Below, piece after piece: positions 54,809-63,842 of a DNA stretch of 64,000 nucleotides. The stretch is from NCBI RefSeq assembly GCF_000373765.1, contig NZ_KB892434.1:66806-130805 (forward strand), in the 5' to 3' direction. Position 1 is the stretch's first letter. Each line of letters begins with the position of its first letter. Origin of the DNA: Legionella shakespearei DSM 23087. Its GTDB lineage: Bacteria; Pseudomonadota; Gammaproteobacteria; Legionellales; Legionellaceae. The position numbers and the translations under genes are program-made. Under the pieces are notes generated by a model. That model saw only the letters and a list, made by a program, of their open reading frames with translations. It had not been told where the DNA came from and searched no databases.

Positions 54809-56536
54809 TTATTCGGGTCGCCATAAATTGGTTTTCATTAGGTCGAGAATGGCGTTACCCTGGCCATTGATTATGGCTTTCATCATGTACAGGCTAAATC
54901 CTTTGACTTGTTCCATTTCAATAGCAGGGGGCATGATCAATTCATTGCGATCTACCGATACGTCTACAATAACCGGGCCTTTGTGTGCAAATGCCACTTC
55001 CAAATCACTTTCCAGACTTGAAGCACTGTCTACACGTATTCCCTTAATACCAATCGCTTCCGCCATAGCAGCAAAATTAGGATTAGTCAGGGAAGTAGCA
55101 TAATCCAGCATTCCGCCAACATGCATTTCCATTTCTACGAAACCTAAACTGCCATTATTAAAAACAACGATTTTAATCGGTAATTTCTGCTGGATTAGCG
55201 TTAAAACCTCGCCCATGAGCATGGCAAAACCACCATCCCCACACAAGGCAACAACTTGTCTGTCAGGATAAGCGGATTGCGCACCCAAAGCCTGTGATAA
55301 CGCATTAGCCATAGAACCATGGTTAAATGATCCTAACAACCGCCGCTTGCCATTCATCTTCAAATAACGCGCAGCCCACACTGTAGGCGTTCCCACATCC
55401 GCTGTAAAAACAGTATCTGCACGTGCAGCACGATCAATGCATTGCGCAACATACTGTGGATGAAGCGGGGTTTTATCAGCGGTCTTTGTAGCCAGGGCAT
55501 CGAGCCCCTTACGTGCTTTCTGATAGTGTCCCTTTGCCTTGTCTAAATGGCTGCTGTCTTGTTTTTCCTTGAGTAAAGGCAATAAGGCTTTTAGAGTGCA
55601 ATCCACATCACCAACCGCACCCAAAGCAAGATGGGTTCGCTTGCCCAATTGCTCTCCATGCAAATCAATTTGAATAATCTGAGCCTTTTCAGGATAAAAT
55701 TGTCGGTAAGGAAAGCTGGTTCCCAACAATAATAAGGTGTCGCAGGCCTCCATTGCATAATAGCCAGAGCTAAAACCTATAAAACCAGTCATGCCTACAT
55801 CATAGGGATTATCATATTCAATAAAGGGTTTGCCACGCACGGTGTGTACTACAGGAGCTTTGAGAGTACTGCAAAGCTGCATTAACGAATCATGAGCATT
55901 GGCAGCACCAATACCACAGAATACAGTAACATTTTTAGATGCATTCAGGCGTTGGGCAATATCCTCTAATACAGCGGCAGGAGGTGTCACTTCCGGACGG
56001 ACAAAAGACAAACTCTCTTTCATCACTTTATGGCGTGCCTGCTGCAAGGCAATATCGCCAGAAATCACTAATACTGCAACTCCTGACTTGGCACGAGCTG
56101 CTTGCATGGCAAGATGCAGTAACCTTGGCATTTGCTCTGCCGATTCCACAACCTCGCAAAAACAACTGCACTCTTTAAACAAGATGCCAGGATGCGTTTC
56201 CTGGAAATAATTTCCCCCAACCTCGGGGCTGGGTATGTGTGCCGCAATGGCAAGCACTGGCGCACCGCTACGGTGACTGTCATAAAGACCATTGATCAAA
56301 TGCAGGTTTCCTGGTCCGCAACTGCCGGCACACACCGTTAGTTCACCCGTTAATTGTGCCTCAGCACCCGCAGCAAAAGCCGCCGCTTCCTCATGGCGTA
56401 CATGAACCCATTCTATTTCTTTATGCTTTTGCAAGGCATTGGTTATGCCATTTAATGAATCGCCAACGATGCCATAAATCCGTTTTATGCCAGCATTGGA
56501 TAGCGTATCAACAAGTACCTCAGCTACATTTGCCAT
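54809..56536 (-). CDS. poxB: Pyruvate dehydrogenase (quinone), PoxB-type thiamine-diphosphate enzyme
   Basis: A 575-residue enzyme that oxidises pyruvate to acetate and CO2 and passes electrons to the quinone pool. The start at 56536 follows AAGGA by 7 bp. Motifs: catalytic glutamate in HEEAAAFAAGAEAQL, GPGNLHLINGLYD, ThDP-binding GDGGFAMLMGEVLTL with FNNGSLG, and a C-terminal segment (VKGFSLYMMKAIINGQ) like the amphipathic membrane-binding tail of E. coli PoxB. It fits the quinone-linked respiration encoded elsewhere in the window. Confidence 0.9.
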   Translation of the reverse strand: MANVAEVLVDTLSNAGIKRIYGIVGDSLNGITNALQKHKEIEWVHVRHEEAAAFAAGAEAQLTGELTVCAGSCGPGNLHLINGLYDSHRSGAPVLAIAAHIPSPEVGGNYFQETHPGILFKECSCFCEVVESAEQMPRLLHLAMQAARAKSGVAVLVISGDIALQQARHKVMKESLSFVRPEVTPPAAVLEDIAQRLNASKNVTVFCGIGAANAHDSLMQLCSTLKAPVVHTVRGKPFIEYDNPYDVGMTGFIGFSSGYYAMEACDTLLLLGTSFPYRQFYPEKAQIIQIDLHGEQLGKRTHLALGAVGDVDCTLKALLPLLKEKQDSSHLDKAKGHYQKARKGLDALATKTADKTPLHPQYVAQCIDRAARADTVFTADVGTPTVWAARYLKMNGKRRLLGSFNHGSMANALSQALGAQSAYPDRQVVALCGDGGFAMLMGEVLTLIQQKLPIKIVVFNNGSLGFVEMEMHVGGMLDYATSLTNPNFAAMAEAIGIKGIRVDSASSLESDLEVAFAHKGPVIVDVSVDRNELIMPPAIEMEQVKGFSLYMMKAIINGQGNAILDLMKTNLWRPE

Positions 56537-56680
56537 GATCAATTCCTTTGAAGGGTCTTTGTCTGTCTAAAGAGGGTGAAGTTTTACATTAAAGAATAGT
56601 GTAATAACGAAATTTTTCCAGCGAACAGCGTGCGGTTTCCTCTCCTGAGAACAGATACAAGAGAGGAACCGAAATGTGGA

Positions 56681-56968
56681 TTATTGAATCACTGGAAGTT
56701 GCGGAGCTGCTGCTCTTTTTGGTCCAGGAGTGGTTTTTTGAGCGGGTTCACTGGAAGAAGAAGTACCCTTCGCAGCCGCCTTTGGAGTGCTGGAACTCGA
56801 ACCTGAGCTGGAACCGTTTGCTTTTCCATACGATTGAGTCCTTGGAGCAGAATCATAAGAAGAATAATCGGTTTCTTGCGCGCTTTGCCCATCAAAATAG
56901 CAACCAGACAAACCTAAAGTAAGTGCTGCAACAACTCCATAACTCAACCTGAATAAATTTTTGTTCAT
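56681..56968 (-). CDS. Small serine-rich lipoprotein
   Basis: A 95-residue lipoprotein. Start ATG 56968 follows AGGAAG; the signal peptide ends in the lipobox LSGC (Cys near 21). The mature part is low-complexity: serine-, glycine-, alanine- and proline-rich with scattered lysines (GKANGSSSGSSSSTPKAAAK). The low complexity suggests a flexible linker or surface-exposed tail. Not recognised. Confidence 0.65.
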   Translation of the reverse strand: MNKNLFRLSYGVVAALTLGLSGCYFDGQSAQETDYSSYDSAPRTQSYGKANGSSSGSSSSTPKAAAKGTSSSSEPAQKTTPGPKRAAAPQLPVIQ

Positions 56969-57195
56969 AATAGCTTCCTGCAGTACGTTATAAGTTAATG
57001 AATCTATCTTGTTCATAAATAACTATAAATTAAAAAGTGCAAAATGGCCATAACGATTTCTCTGACACAATCCTTTTATTCGAGCATTTTTATAGTTCAT
57101 TATTAACTTCCAAAAGCAATGATTAAATTAAATTGATTGTCTGGGTGAAGGGCACTAAAATCGCCTGCCTGGGTGTAATATAGCGGAGTTGATGG

Positions 57196-58356
57196 ATGGT
57201 ACATATTTTAATTGATGCAAGCAGTTTAATAAATGAACTCAGACGTAAACGACCTCCGCATGGTATTCCACGTGTTACTCTTGCTTATTTGAAGTTTTAT
57301 CTGGATAGAATGCAAATCCTGATACGCCTTGATAAACGGATATTTATTTTACCTAAGGACTCATCCAAACAAATTGCCGTATTGTTGTTAGATTGGAATG
57401 CAAAACATATTTATCAAATTATAAAATTAGTTATTAAAGGAATTTTCAGATCGCGTAATGCAATGCCGAAAGGAACCACTTATTTACTTAAAACAGATCA
57501 GGGAGGATTGAAAAAACCATCCTATATTAAAACCTTAAAAGATAAAAAAATTAATTTGTTGAGTGTAGTTCATGATCTGATACCTGTACTCAATCCTGAG
57601 TATTGCACACCGAACAATACTCACAAATTTGCCCTAAATCTTGATCTGATTCTGCAGCATAGCAAAGGCATTCTTACCGTATCTCAATTTACTCAGGATG
57701 TTTTGGCGCATTATGTACAATCTAAAGGTGTTTTTTGTCCTCCAACGCGTCCCGCTACCTTGGCGCCGGGATGGAACGCTGATGTCATAAATACCCAGCC
57801 ATTGATTGAAGGGCCTTACTTTGTGACCATCAGTACAATCGGAGATCGTAAAAATCATGTATTGTTATTACATATCTGGAGAGACATGGTAGACCGACTG
57901 GGTGACAAAGCTCCCAAGCTGGTTATTATTGGTAAACGCAGCACCAAATGCAGTTATACCATATCCTTGCTGGATCGATGTCAGCAATTACGCCATTCCG
58001 TCATAGAAACCCGGTGTGACGATCAAGAACTTGTCCGCTATGTAAAGCATGCCAGAGCCTTACTCTTCCCTACATTTACTGAAGGTTACGGTTTACCTCT
58101 GATAGAGGCCTTGAGCATAAAGGTACCAGTCATTGTCAGCAATCTCCCTGTTTTTCATGAAATTGCCGGCGATATTCCCGAGTACTTTGATCCTCTGGAT
58201 GGTATTGGCTGGATGCAATGTATTGAACATTATGCTCAGGAGCAAAGCCCTCGTCGCCAGGCCCAACTTGAACGCATGTCGGGTTTTCGTATACCCGTCT
58301 GGGATGAACATTTTGCAAAAGTGGATGCGTTTATTGAGGATCTGGAGCTCTCATAA
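57196..58356 (+). CDS. Glycosyltransferase family 4 protein
   Basis: A 386-residue transferase whose C-terminal half is GT4: PYFVTISTIGDRKNHVLLL, KLVIIGKR, and LFPTFTEGYGLPLIEALSIK with the EX7E pair, then PVIVSNLPVFHEIAG. The N-terminal half begins VHILIDASSLINELRRKRPP and has HDLIPVLNPEYC, as in mannosyltransferases of O-antigen or capsule loci. A GGAG box lies before the ATG. Lone gene between the lipoprotein and the porin; acceptor unknown. Confidence 0.78.
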   Translation: MVHILIDASSLINELRRKRPPHGIPRVTLAYLKFYLDRMQILIRLDKRIFILPKDSSKQIAVLLLDWNAKHIYQIIKLVIKGIFRSRNAMPKGTTYLLKTDQGGLKKPSYIKTLKDKKINLLSVVHDLIPVLNPEYCTPNNTHKFALNLDLILQHSKGILTVSQFTQDVLAHYVQSKGVFCPPTRPATLAPGWNADVINTQPLIEGPYFVTISTIGDRKNHVLLLHIWRDMVDRLGDKAPKLVIIGKRSTKCSYTISLLDRCQQLRHSVIETRCDDQELVRYVKHARALLFPTFTEGYGLPLIEALSIKVPVIVSNLPVFHEIAGDIPEYFDPLDGIGWMQCIEHYAQEQSPRRQAQLERMSGFRIPVWDEHFAKVDAFIEDLELS

Positions 58357-58393
58357 GAGGTCTGTTTATTGGAAATATAGGCTTTCATATGCG

Positions 58394-58424
58394 TTGTAGA
58401 CAAAGATAAAAATCATGTTATTAT
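58394..58424 (+). promoter_or_regulatory. Promoter of the porin gene
   Basis: TTGTAG (58394-58399) and TGTTATTAT, an extended -10 with TATTAT at 58419-58424; spacer 19 bp. The ATG is 58 bp further, after AGGGAG. Confidence 0.45.
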
Positions 58425-58482
58425 GAGCATCTTCAAGCAAAAAATAGTTATAAAAACAATAAAATAAGGGAGCATAAAAATA

Positions 58483-59553
58483 ATGATTTACGGACGTATT
58501 CCTAAGGCTTGTTTTTTTGGTTTTGCATTAGCTAATGCAGGTGTTTCGTTTGCCGGAACCATGGGAGATGTACAGGATGACAGCAAACGTTATTTTTTTA
58601 GTGCTTCAGCTGTCTATGCTGCTATTAGCGATGAATCATTAAACAAATTCCATTTTGTCGACACTATAAGCCCGACTGGCAATATAGTATCGCACTTATC
58701 GGATGTTGATCCTCGCTGGGGATATGCCTTAAGTCTGGGCTACCAATTTGGACCACAATACAGTAATGATGTTGTTTTAAGTTATACAAACCTGAAAAAC
58801 CATGGTACGCAATTTGCCGGCAATTCAGAAGCTGACGCGCTGATGAAAAATACCATGAGCCTGGCGATGGGAAATGCTGATGACAATCCTACGTTAACAG
58901 GACCAGCTCTGGCTTCTATGAGCAGCTATTATGAGTTCCAAAGTGGTGAATTGATGACTCACCATAATTTTCAAAGCAAATTTGCTGATCAAATCCGTTT
59001 TTCCAGGTTCTACGGAATTAAAGCAACAGAATTTAAAAAGGGATTTGAAACCACTTACAATGGGACAGTAGTTTCCCTCGGTTTTGACACAGAGGCACCT
59101 CAATCTGATTACATTCAGTACGAGGCAAAATACTGGGGTATTGGACCCAAAGCAGGGGCCGGAGCTTATTGGGATTTTAATCGCTATTTCAGTATAGGCG
59201 GTGATTTATCCCTTGCAGTTCTTGGTGGTAATCGTAAGAGCCAACTCAATGAGTCTCTTCGTACTGGAACCCCGATATTTAATATGCCAGTAAGTAATCT
59301 TTATACCTATCATCAAGCTTATGATTCTGCTTTATGGGTTGTTCCAGTATTAGGAGCAAATCTTGTAGCCAGTTTTAATTATGATTTTACCAGTGGCAAC
59401 AGACTGGGTCTTGAAGCAGGTCTTAATACAGAACAATATTGGTCGGAAACAGCTTCTGAACGATATCGTCGTAAAGATGGCGCGAACTCTATAACCATCA
59501 ACCAACGCTTTTCTTTGCGAAATGTATTCTTGAAAGCTTCTTATTATTGCTAA
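58483..59553 (+). CDS. Legionella-type outer-membrane porin (PF05150-like)
   Basis: A 356-residue outer-membrane protein. A signal peptide (about 1-24, ending SFA) precedes a beta-rich mature protein with alternating polar and aromatic strands (RYFFSASAVYAAIS, YALSLGYQFGPQYSNDVVLSY, IQYEAKYWGIGPKAGAGAYW) and a last strand FLKASYYC. This pattern fits the Legionella major outer-membrane protein family (MompS-like), which forms porins and adhesins. The final residue is cysteine rather than the usual aromatic. A hairpin terminator follows. Confidence 0.78.
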   Translation: MIYGRIPKACFFGFALANAGVSFAGTMGDVQDDSKRYFFSASAVYAAISDESLNKFHFVDTISPTGNIVSHLSDVDPRWGYALSLGYQFGPQYSNDVVLSYTNLKNHGTQFAGNSEADALMKNTMSLAMGNADDNPTLTGPALASMSSYYEFQSGELMTHHNFQSKFADQIRFSRFYGIKATEFKKGFETTYNGTVVSLGFDTEAPQSDYIQYEAKYWGIGPKAGAGAYWDFNRYFSIGGDLSLAVLGGNRKSQLNESLRTGTPIFNMPVSNLYTYHQAYDSALWVVPVLGANLVASFNYDFTSGNRLGLEAGLNTEQYWSETASERYRRKDGANSITINQRFSLRNVFLKASYYC

Positions 59554-59563
59554 TCTGGTGTTT

Positions 59564-59599
59564 CGCATGGCCTGGAGCTATCCGGCCATGCGTTTTCTT
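59564..59599 (+). terminator. Rho-independent terminator after the porin gene
   Basis: CGCATGGCC / GGCCATGCG 9-bp perfect stem with an 11-base loop, followed by TTTTCTT. Confidence 0.85.
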
Positions 59600-59674
59600 C
59601 ATCATGACCCCTATCATCATAAGAAAATTCATCAAAGAAGTGAGTTTTAATTTTTAGTAGTACGGAGGTAAACT

Positions 59675-60511
59675 ATGTTCATGTCGATGAGTCCGTTAGA
59701 TCGTTCCCATGTACCTGGTAATGTTATCTCTATTCCTAATCGAATTCATCCCACTGCAATCATTGCCCATAGTGCAAAAATTGCTCCTGATGTTACCATC
59801 GGCCCTTATTCAATTATTGGTGAACATGTAACGATTGGTCAAGGCACCGCCATCGCTTCTCACGTTGTTATTGATGGCTGGACAAAAATTGGTGAGCGCA
59901 ATCAAATAGGTATTGGCGCTGTTATTGGAGGCACTCCACAAGATCTTAAATTTCAAGGTGAAGCAAGTACAGTTACCATCGGTCATGACAATATTATCAG
60001 AGAATATGTGACTATTAATCGCGGTACAGCCGGAGGGGGCGGACAAACTCAAATAGGTAACCATAATTCGATTATGACGTCGGTACATGTGGCACATGAT
60101 GTGATTATTGGCAACCACAATGTCATTGCCAATAGTACCGCACTGGCTGGGCACGTGATCATTGAAGATTGGGTTACTATCGGCGGTTTAACTGGCATTC
60201 ATCAATTTATTCAATTGGGACGAATGTCCATGATCGGTGGCATGAGTAAAATAACGAAAGATGTACTCCCTTATTCTATGGTCTCTGGTAATCCTGCCAG
60301 GCGTTATGGTCTTAATATAGAACGCCTGCGTCGTAATGGATACACTGCCACCGCACGTCGGGAAATTCACCGTGCTTATAAAATTCTATTTCAGGATGGA
60401 CTTTCATTAAAAAGTGGGATGAATCGTCTAAAGGATGAGTTTTCAGACAATCAGGACGTTATGCATGTAATAAAATTTTTACAGGCATCTAACCGTAGTA
60501 TTTATCGATAG
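59675..60511 (+). CDS. lpxA: UDP-N-acetylglucosamine acyltransferase LpxA (paralog)
   Basis: A 278-residue hexapeptide-repeat acyltransferase for the first step of lipid A synthesis. The left-handed beta helix shows I-G-x-x-x-x-I repeats from residue 22 on; the catalytic histidine is in MTSVHVAHDVIIGNHN and acyl binding in the IGGLTGIHQF region. GGAGG lies 6 bp before the ATG. The extra 20 residues at the N-terminus (VPGNVISIPNRIHP) exceed E. coli LpxA. Followed by lpxD after 19 bp. The order lpxA-lpxD without fabZ marks this as the second lipid A set known in Legionella. Confidence 0.9.
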   Translation: MFMSMSPLDRSHVPGNVISIPNRIHPTAIIAHSAKIAPDVTIGPYSIIGEHVTIGQGTAIASHVVIDGWTKIGERNQIGIGAVIGGTPQDLKFQGEASTVTIGHDNIIREYVTINRGTAGGGGQTQIGNHNSIMTSVHVAHDVIIGNHNVIANSTALAGHVIIEDWVTIGGLTGIHQFIQLGRMSMIGGMSKITKDVLPYSMVSGNPARRYGLNIERLRRNGYTATARREIHRAYKILFQDGLSLKSGMNRLKDEFSDNQDVMHVIKFLQASNRSIYR

Positions 60512-60530
60512 TATCAATGAGTTTTTTATT

Positions 60531-61568
60531 ATGACTTCTTACCAGTTTGCCACTTCCAAAGGCCCTTTTTCTTTATCCAGTCTGGCTCGAATTTCAGGAG
60601 CAGAACTCATTGATAATAAGGGCGCTGCATTTGAAGTAGCGCATTTAGCCACGCTTTCTTCTGCTACCCCCCTAAGCTTGTGTATGCTGCATCAAAAAAA
60701 ATACCTGAAAGAATTAAAAAATTCTTTAGCAGGCGCCTGTATACTGGCTCCTGAATATGTGGACTATGCTCCTCCAACCATGCATTTGCTGGTTCATAAA
60801 AACCCTTACAAAGCCTATGCATTGATTACTCAGGCATTTTATCCGGAAGAAGAGCTCATTGCATCTATTGCGCCTTCTGCTTTTGTTTCGCCAAGTGCCA
60901 TTGTAGGTCAAGGCTGTGAGATAGAGCACGGGGCTTATATAGGAAAGAAGGTAACCATTGGCCAACGATGCAAAATTGGGGTAAATACTTATATTGGTGA
61001 TGGCGTAATTATTGGTAACCACTGTCATATTGAAAATAATGTCAGTATCAGCCATACCGTTATGGGAAATAAAGTACGGATATATCCTGGTGCGCGAATC
61101 GGGCAAGATGGCTTTGGTTTTGCCAGTGATGCGGATGGACATTATAAAATACCTCATGCTGGCGGCGTGGTTATAGGTAATGACGTAGAAATTGGAGCCA
61201 ATACCTGCATTGATCGAGGTTCACTGGACAATACAATCATTGACGACTGGTGCCGCATAGATAATCTGGTGCAAATTGGTCATAATGTGAAAGTTGGAAA
61301 AGGCTCCATTATTGTGGCTCAGGCAGCTATTGCTGGCAGTTCTCAATTAGAACCATTTGTTGTTTTAGCCGGGCGGGCAGGAGTAATCGGGCATTTAAAA
61401 ATCGGGCGAAATGCTGTAATTTCTGCCGCCAGTATCGTGATAAAAGACGTTCCAGCCGGTGCGGTAATGGCCGGCTATCCGGCAACTCCGGCAAGAGAGT
61501 GGCACAAACAAACCGTATTCTTGAAAAAAAGTATCAGCCGTGGGAAGAGTCGAGAAGACCCAAAATAG
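60531..61568 (+). CDS. lpxD: UDP-3-O-acylglucosamine N-acyltransferase LpxD (paralog)
   Basis: A 345-residue enzyme with an N-terminal uridine-binding domain (residues 1-105) and a beta-helix (VGQGCEIEHGAYIGKKVTIG and later repeats). The catalytic histidine is in DNLVQIGHNVKVG, and QDGFGFASDADGHYKIPH is the typical substrate loop. It adds the second acyl chain to the lipid A precursor. Its last 35 bp overlap the convergent lpxB gene. Confidence 0.92.
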   Translation: MTSYQFATSKGPFSLSSLARISGAELIDNKGAAFEVAHLATLSSATPLSLCMLHQKKYLKELKNSLAGACILAPEYVDYAPPTMHLLVHKNPYKAYALITQAFYPEEELIASIAPSAFVSPSAIVGQGCEIEHGAYIGKKVTIGQRCKIGVNTYIGDGVIIGNHCHIENNVSISHTVMGNKVRIYPGARIGQDGFGFASDADGHYKIPHAGGVVIGNDVEIGANTCIDRGSLDNTIIDDWCRIDNLVQIGHNVKVGKGSIIVAQAAIAGSSQLEPFVVLAGRAGVIGHLKIGRNAVISAASIVIKDVPAGAVMAGYPATPAREWHKQTVFLKKSISRGKSREDPK

Positions 61569-62691
61569 CTAGGGCTGCTTTTTTACTAGCTCCCTGCCTC
61601 AATGTTTGATGTATGAGGCTAAATTGTGTTTTCATCTGTTGCGAGACGCGTGTATCAAGTAGATTGATGACACTTTTTGCAATTGGTTTTGCTGTTGCCT
61701 TTTTTTGAATATATTCTGCTACGATGCCCTGATCTGCTAATAAATTAGGGAGGGAAATAAAACGCACTTTAACGCATAAAGCGGCGATAGCATAGCTTAG
61801 GGCATCACATTTAAATGCCACTACCATAGGACGTTTGAGTAGCATGGCCTCAAGTGTTGCTGTTCCTGACTTTACTAAAACAACATCAGCAATTGCCATA
61901 GCCTCTTTTGATTTTCCATCCAAAATCTGCACGTTGAGATTATAATTTTTAGCTCTTAATTGCTTTTGAAAGAAAAGACGCAACCTGGCAGTAGGCATGG
62001 GAACAATAAACTGTACTGCCGATTCCTGTATACTTATTTCTTTCATTGCCTCGATAAACAAGGGTGCCATATATTTCATTTCACACATACGGCTTCCTGG
62101 TAATACGGCAATAATCTTATCTTTATCGGAAAAACCAAAGTGGTGCCTTGGGGAGATTTCTCCTTCCTGTAAATCAATAGAATCTGCTAACGGATGGCCT
62201 ATAAACTCTACAGGAACCTGATTTTTTTGGTAAAATGAAGCTTCGAAGGGAAATAAGGTGAGCATTAAATCCACCGCTTTTTTTATTTTCACTACTCTTT
62301 TTTGTCTCCAGGCCCAAACTTTGGGGCTAACCATATGAACGGTTTTTATTCCCAACTGTTTTAGCGCAAGTTCTAACGAGAGGTTAAAATCAGAGTAATC
62401 TATTCCAATAAAAACATCAGGTGGCTCTTCAGTCCACCTTTTTATTAATGCCTTCCGAATACGCAATAATTCAGGAACGCGCAATAGCACGCCGGTAAAA
62501 CCCATGATAGACAATTTTTCCATCGCAATAGAGGAAGTAAAACCCTCCTGTTGCATCAGGGGGCCTCCAATACCAGTAAACTCTATGGGGGAATAATGGT
62601 TTTTTAACTCGCGTATTAATCCAGAACCTAAGAGGTCACCAGACATTTCACCGGCAACAATAGCTATTTTTAATGGGCGTTTTTCGGTCAA
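61534..62691 (-). CDS. lpxB: Lipid-A-disaccharide synthase LpxB (paralog)
   Basis: A 385-residue GT19 enzyme that joins UDP-diacylglucosamine and lipid X. Motifs: IAIVAGEMSGDLLGSGLIREL, FTGIGGPLMQQEGF, IDYSDFNLSLE, VWAWRQKRVVKIKK, FIGHPLADSI and VLPGSRMCEMKYM. The start is TTG at 62691, with AAAGGG upstream, as the first ATG is inside the domain. It converges on lpxD with a 35-bp overlap of coding ends, so the three lpx genes are not one operon. Confidence 0.93.
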   Translation of the reverse strand: MTEKRPLKIAIVAGEMSGDLLGSGLIRELKNHYSPIEFTGIGGPLMQQEGFTSSIAMEKLSIMGFTGVLLRVPELLRIRKALIKRWTEEPPDVFIGIDYSDFNLSLELALKQLGIKTVHMVSPKVWAWRQKRVVKIKKAVDLMLTLFPFEASFYQKNQVPVEFIGHPLADSIDLQEGEISPRHHFGFSDKDKIIAVLPGSRMCEMKYMAPLFIEAMKEISIQESAVQFIVPMPTARLRLFFQKQLRAKNYNLNVQILDGKSKEAMAIADVVLVKSGTATLEAMLLKRPMVVAFKCDALSYAIAALCVKVRFISLPNLLADQGIVAEYIQKKATAKPIAKSVINLLDTRVSQQMKTQFSLIHQTLRQGASKKAALAILGLLDSSHG

Positions 62692-62871
62692 AATAATCCC
62701 TTTGTAACTACGCAGAATTTCTCATACTACATGATGTCTCTGCTTTTAATTTACATACAATGTATCTGAATTGATTAATGAAAGGATACTAGCCTAAAGA
62801 TAATGAGAAGAACAGTATTATTTACTTGCTTCAATGTACTGATAATCGACTTTACTGTACTTTTCTTTGCA

Positions 62872-63831
62872 TCAATAAATATGTTCTCCGATAAGCATGA
62901 TGATCATTTTAGCTAAAATAAAAAAAATACTGAAAATAACCAACAAGGAGAAAAGATCGTAGGGTAACCGCGGATAGGAATAAGAATCGGGTTGAGTTGG
63001 CGGCAAGATCTGGATCACACTGTTTCTTTTCAATGACATGATCCAGAAAACATAGGCCTGCTGTGCCGCATCATATTCTGCCTCAGCAAATTTTAATTTC
63101 AGCTGTTTGTGGGCTAATTCCTGCTGATGCACTGTAGGGTCTTGCGCCAGATTTTTGAATTGGAGTTTGGCTTTGATCAGTTTTTCTCTGCTATTATGCA
63201 GTTCTGATTGTAAATACATTTTTTGCTCTTTAGCAGCGGATAATTCTATTTTATTCACGAACTCTATAGTTTGTTTACTCATCAAATGAAGTAATTTCTG
63301 TGCTTTTTCAGATGAAAATGCTCTTAGAGCAATGCTTATCTCCCCAGTATTGCTATTGGCTGAAACTTTAACCTTTTTATTAAAATAATCGAGAAACTCT
63401 TTCTTATTTGCTGTTTCTTTAAGCCTTGATAAAGAATCAATGCTCTTTGCCTGATAGTGCGCTTTTATACCTGCAGTGTTTTCCAAAGCAAATAGCAGCT
63501 CTTCTGAAGACAAGTAGTGCTTGATTAAAGATACTGTAGCAGAAGAAGTCATCTGGCTTTGTTGCTTATCATTGGCCTTTTGGAATAAAGAATTGGTTTT
63601 GTTCTTCATTCCGGAATCCTCTCCATAATTATGAATTAAAATACTGGTACTACTTTCATATTCAGGAGTTTTGATAAATAGAAGATAACTGCCAATAATG
63701 AACAAAGGAAGCAGGACGCAAATACTGAATGCAGTTTGTTTTTTCATCCAGCTCCTGGCGAGGAAAAGCAACGTTTTGTTTTTAAAAGATATCAGGCCAC
63801 TACCCGATTTTTCCTTCAGAGAAAGACTCAT
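62872..63831 (-). CDS. KpsE/Wzz-type polysaccharide export inner-membrane protein
   Basis: A 319-residue polysaccharide co-polymerase. An N-terminal helix (AFSICVLLPLFIIGSYLLF, about 36-54) is followed by ESSTSILIH, a long coiled-coil periplasmic region (about 190-270, with HNSREKLIKAKLQFKNL) and a C-terminal helix (LFSLLVIFSIFFILAKMIIM) after a proline-rich PPTQPDSYSYPRLPYD motif. This is the layout of KpsE/CtrB/BexC proteins of ABC-dependent capsule export. AAGGA precedes the ATG; the gene follows an ABC-2 permease by 11 bp. The polysaccharide is unknown. Confidence 0.8.
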   Translation of the reverse strand: MSLSLKEKSGSGLISFKNKTLLFLARSWMKKQTAFSICVLLPLFIIGSYLLFIKTPEYESSTSILIHNYGEDSGMKNKTNSLFQKANDKQQSQMTSSATVSLIKHYLSSEELLFALENTAGIKAHYQAKSIDSLSRLKETANKKEFLDYFNKKVKVSANSNTGEISIALRAFSSEKAQKLLHLMSKQTIEFVNKIELSAAKEQKMYLQSELHNSREKLIKAKLQFKNLAQDPTVHQQELAHKQLKLKFAEAEYDAAQQAYVFWIMSLKRNSVIQILPPTQPDSYSYPRLPYDLFSLLVIFSIFFILAKMIIMLIGEHIY

Positions 63832-63842
63832 AGAATTAATCC

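Noticed and set aside
54582-54870. Frames of 80 to 94 codons between fumC and poxB
   Set aside because: They lie in the family I and A repeats and have no ribosome site or family pattern.
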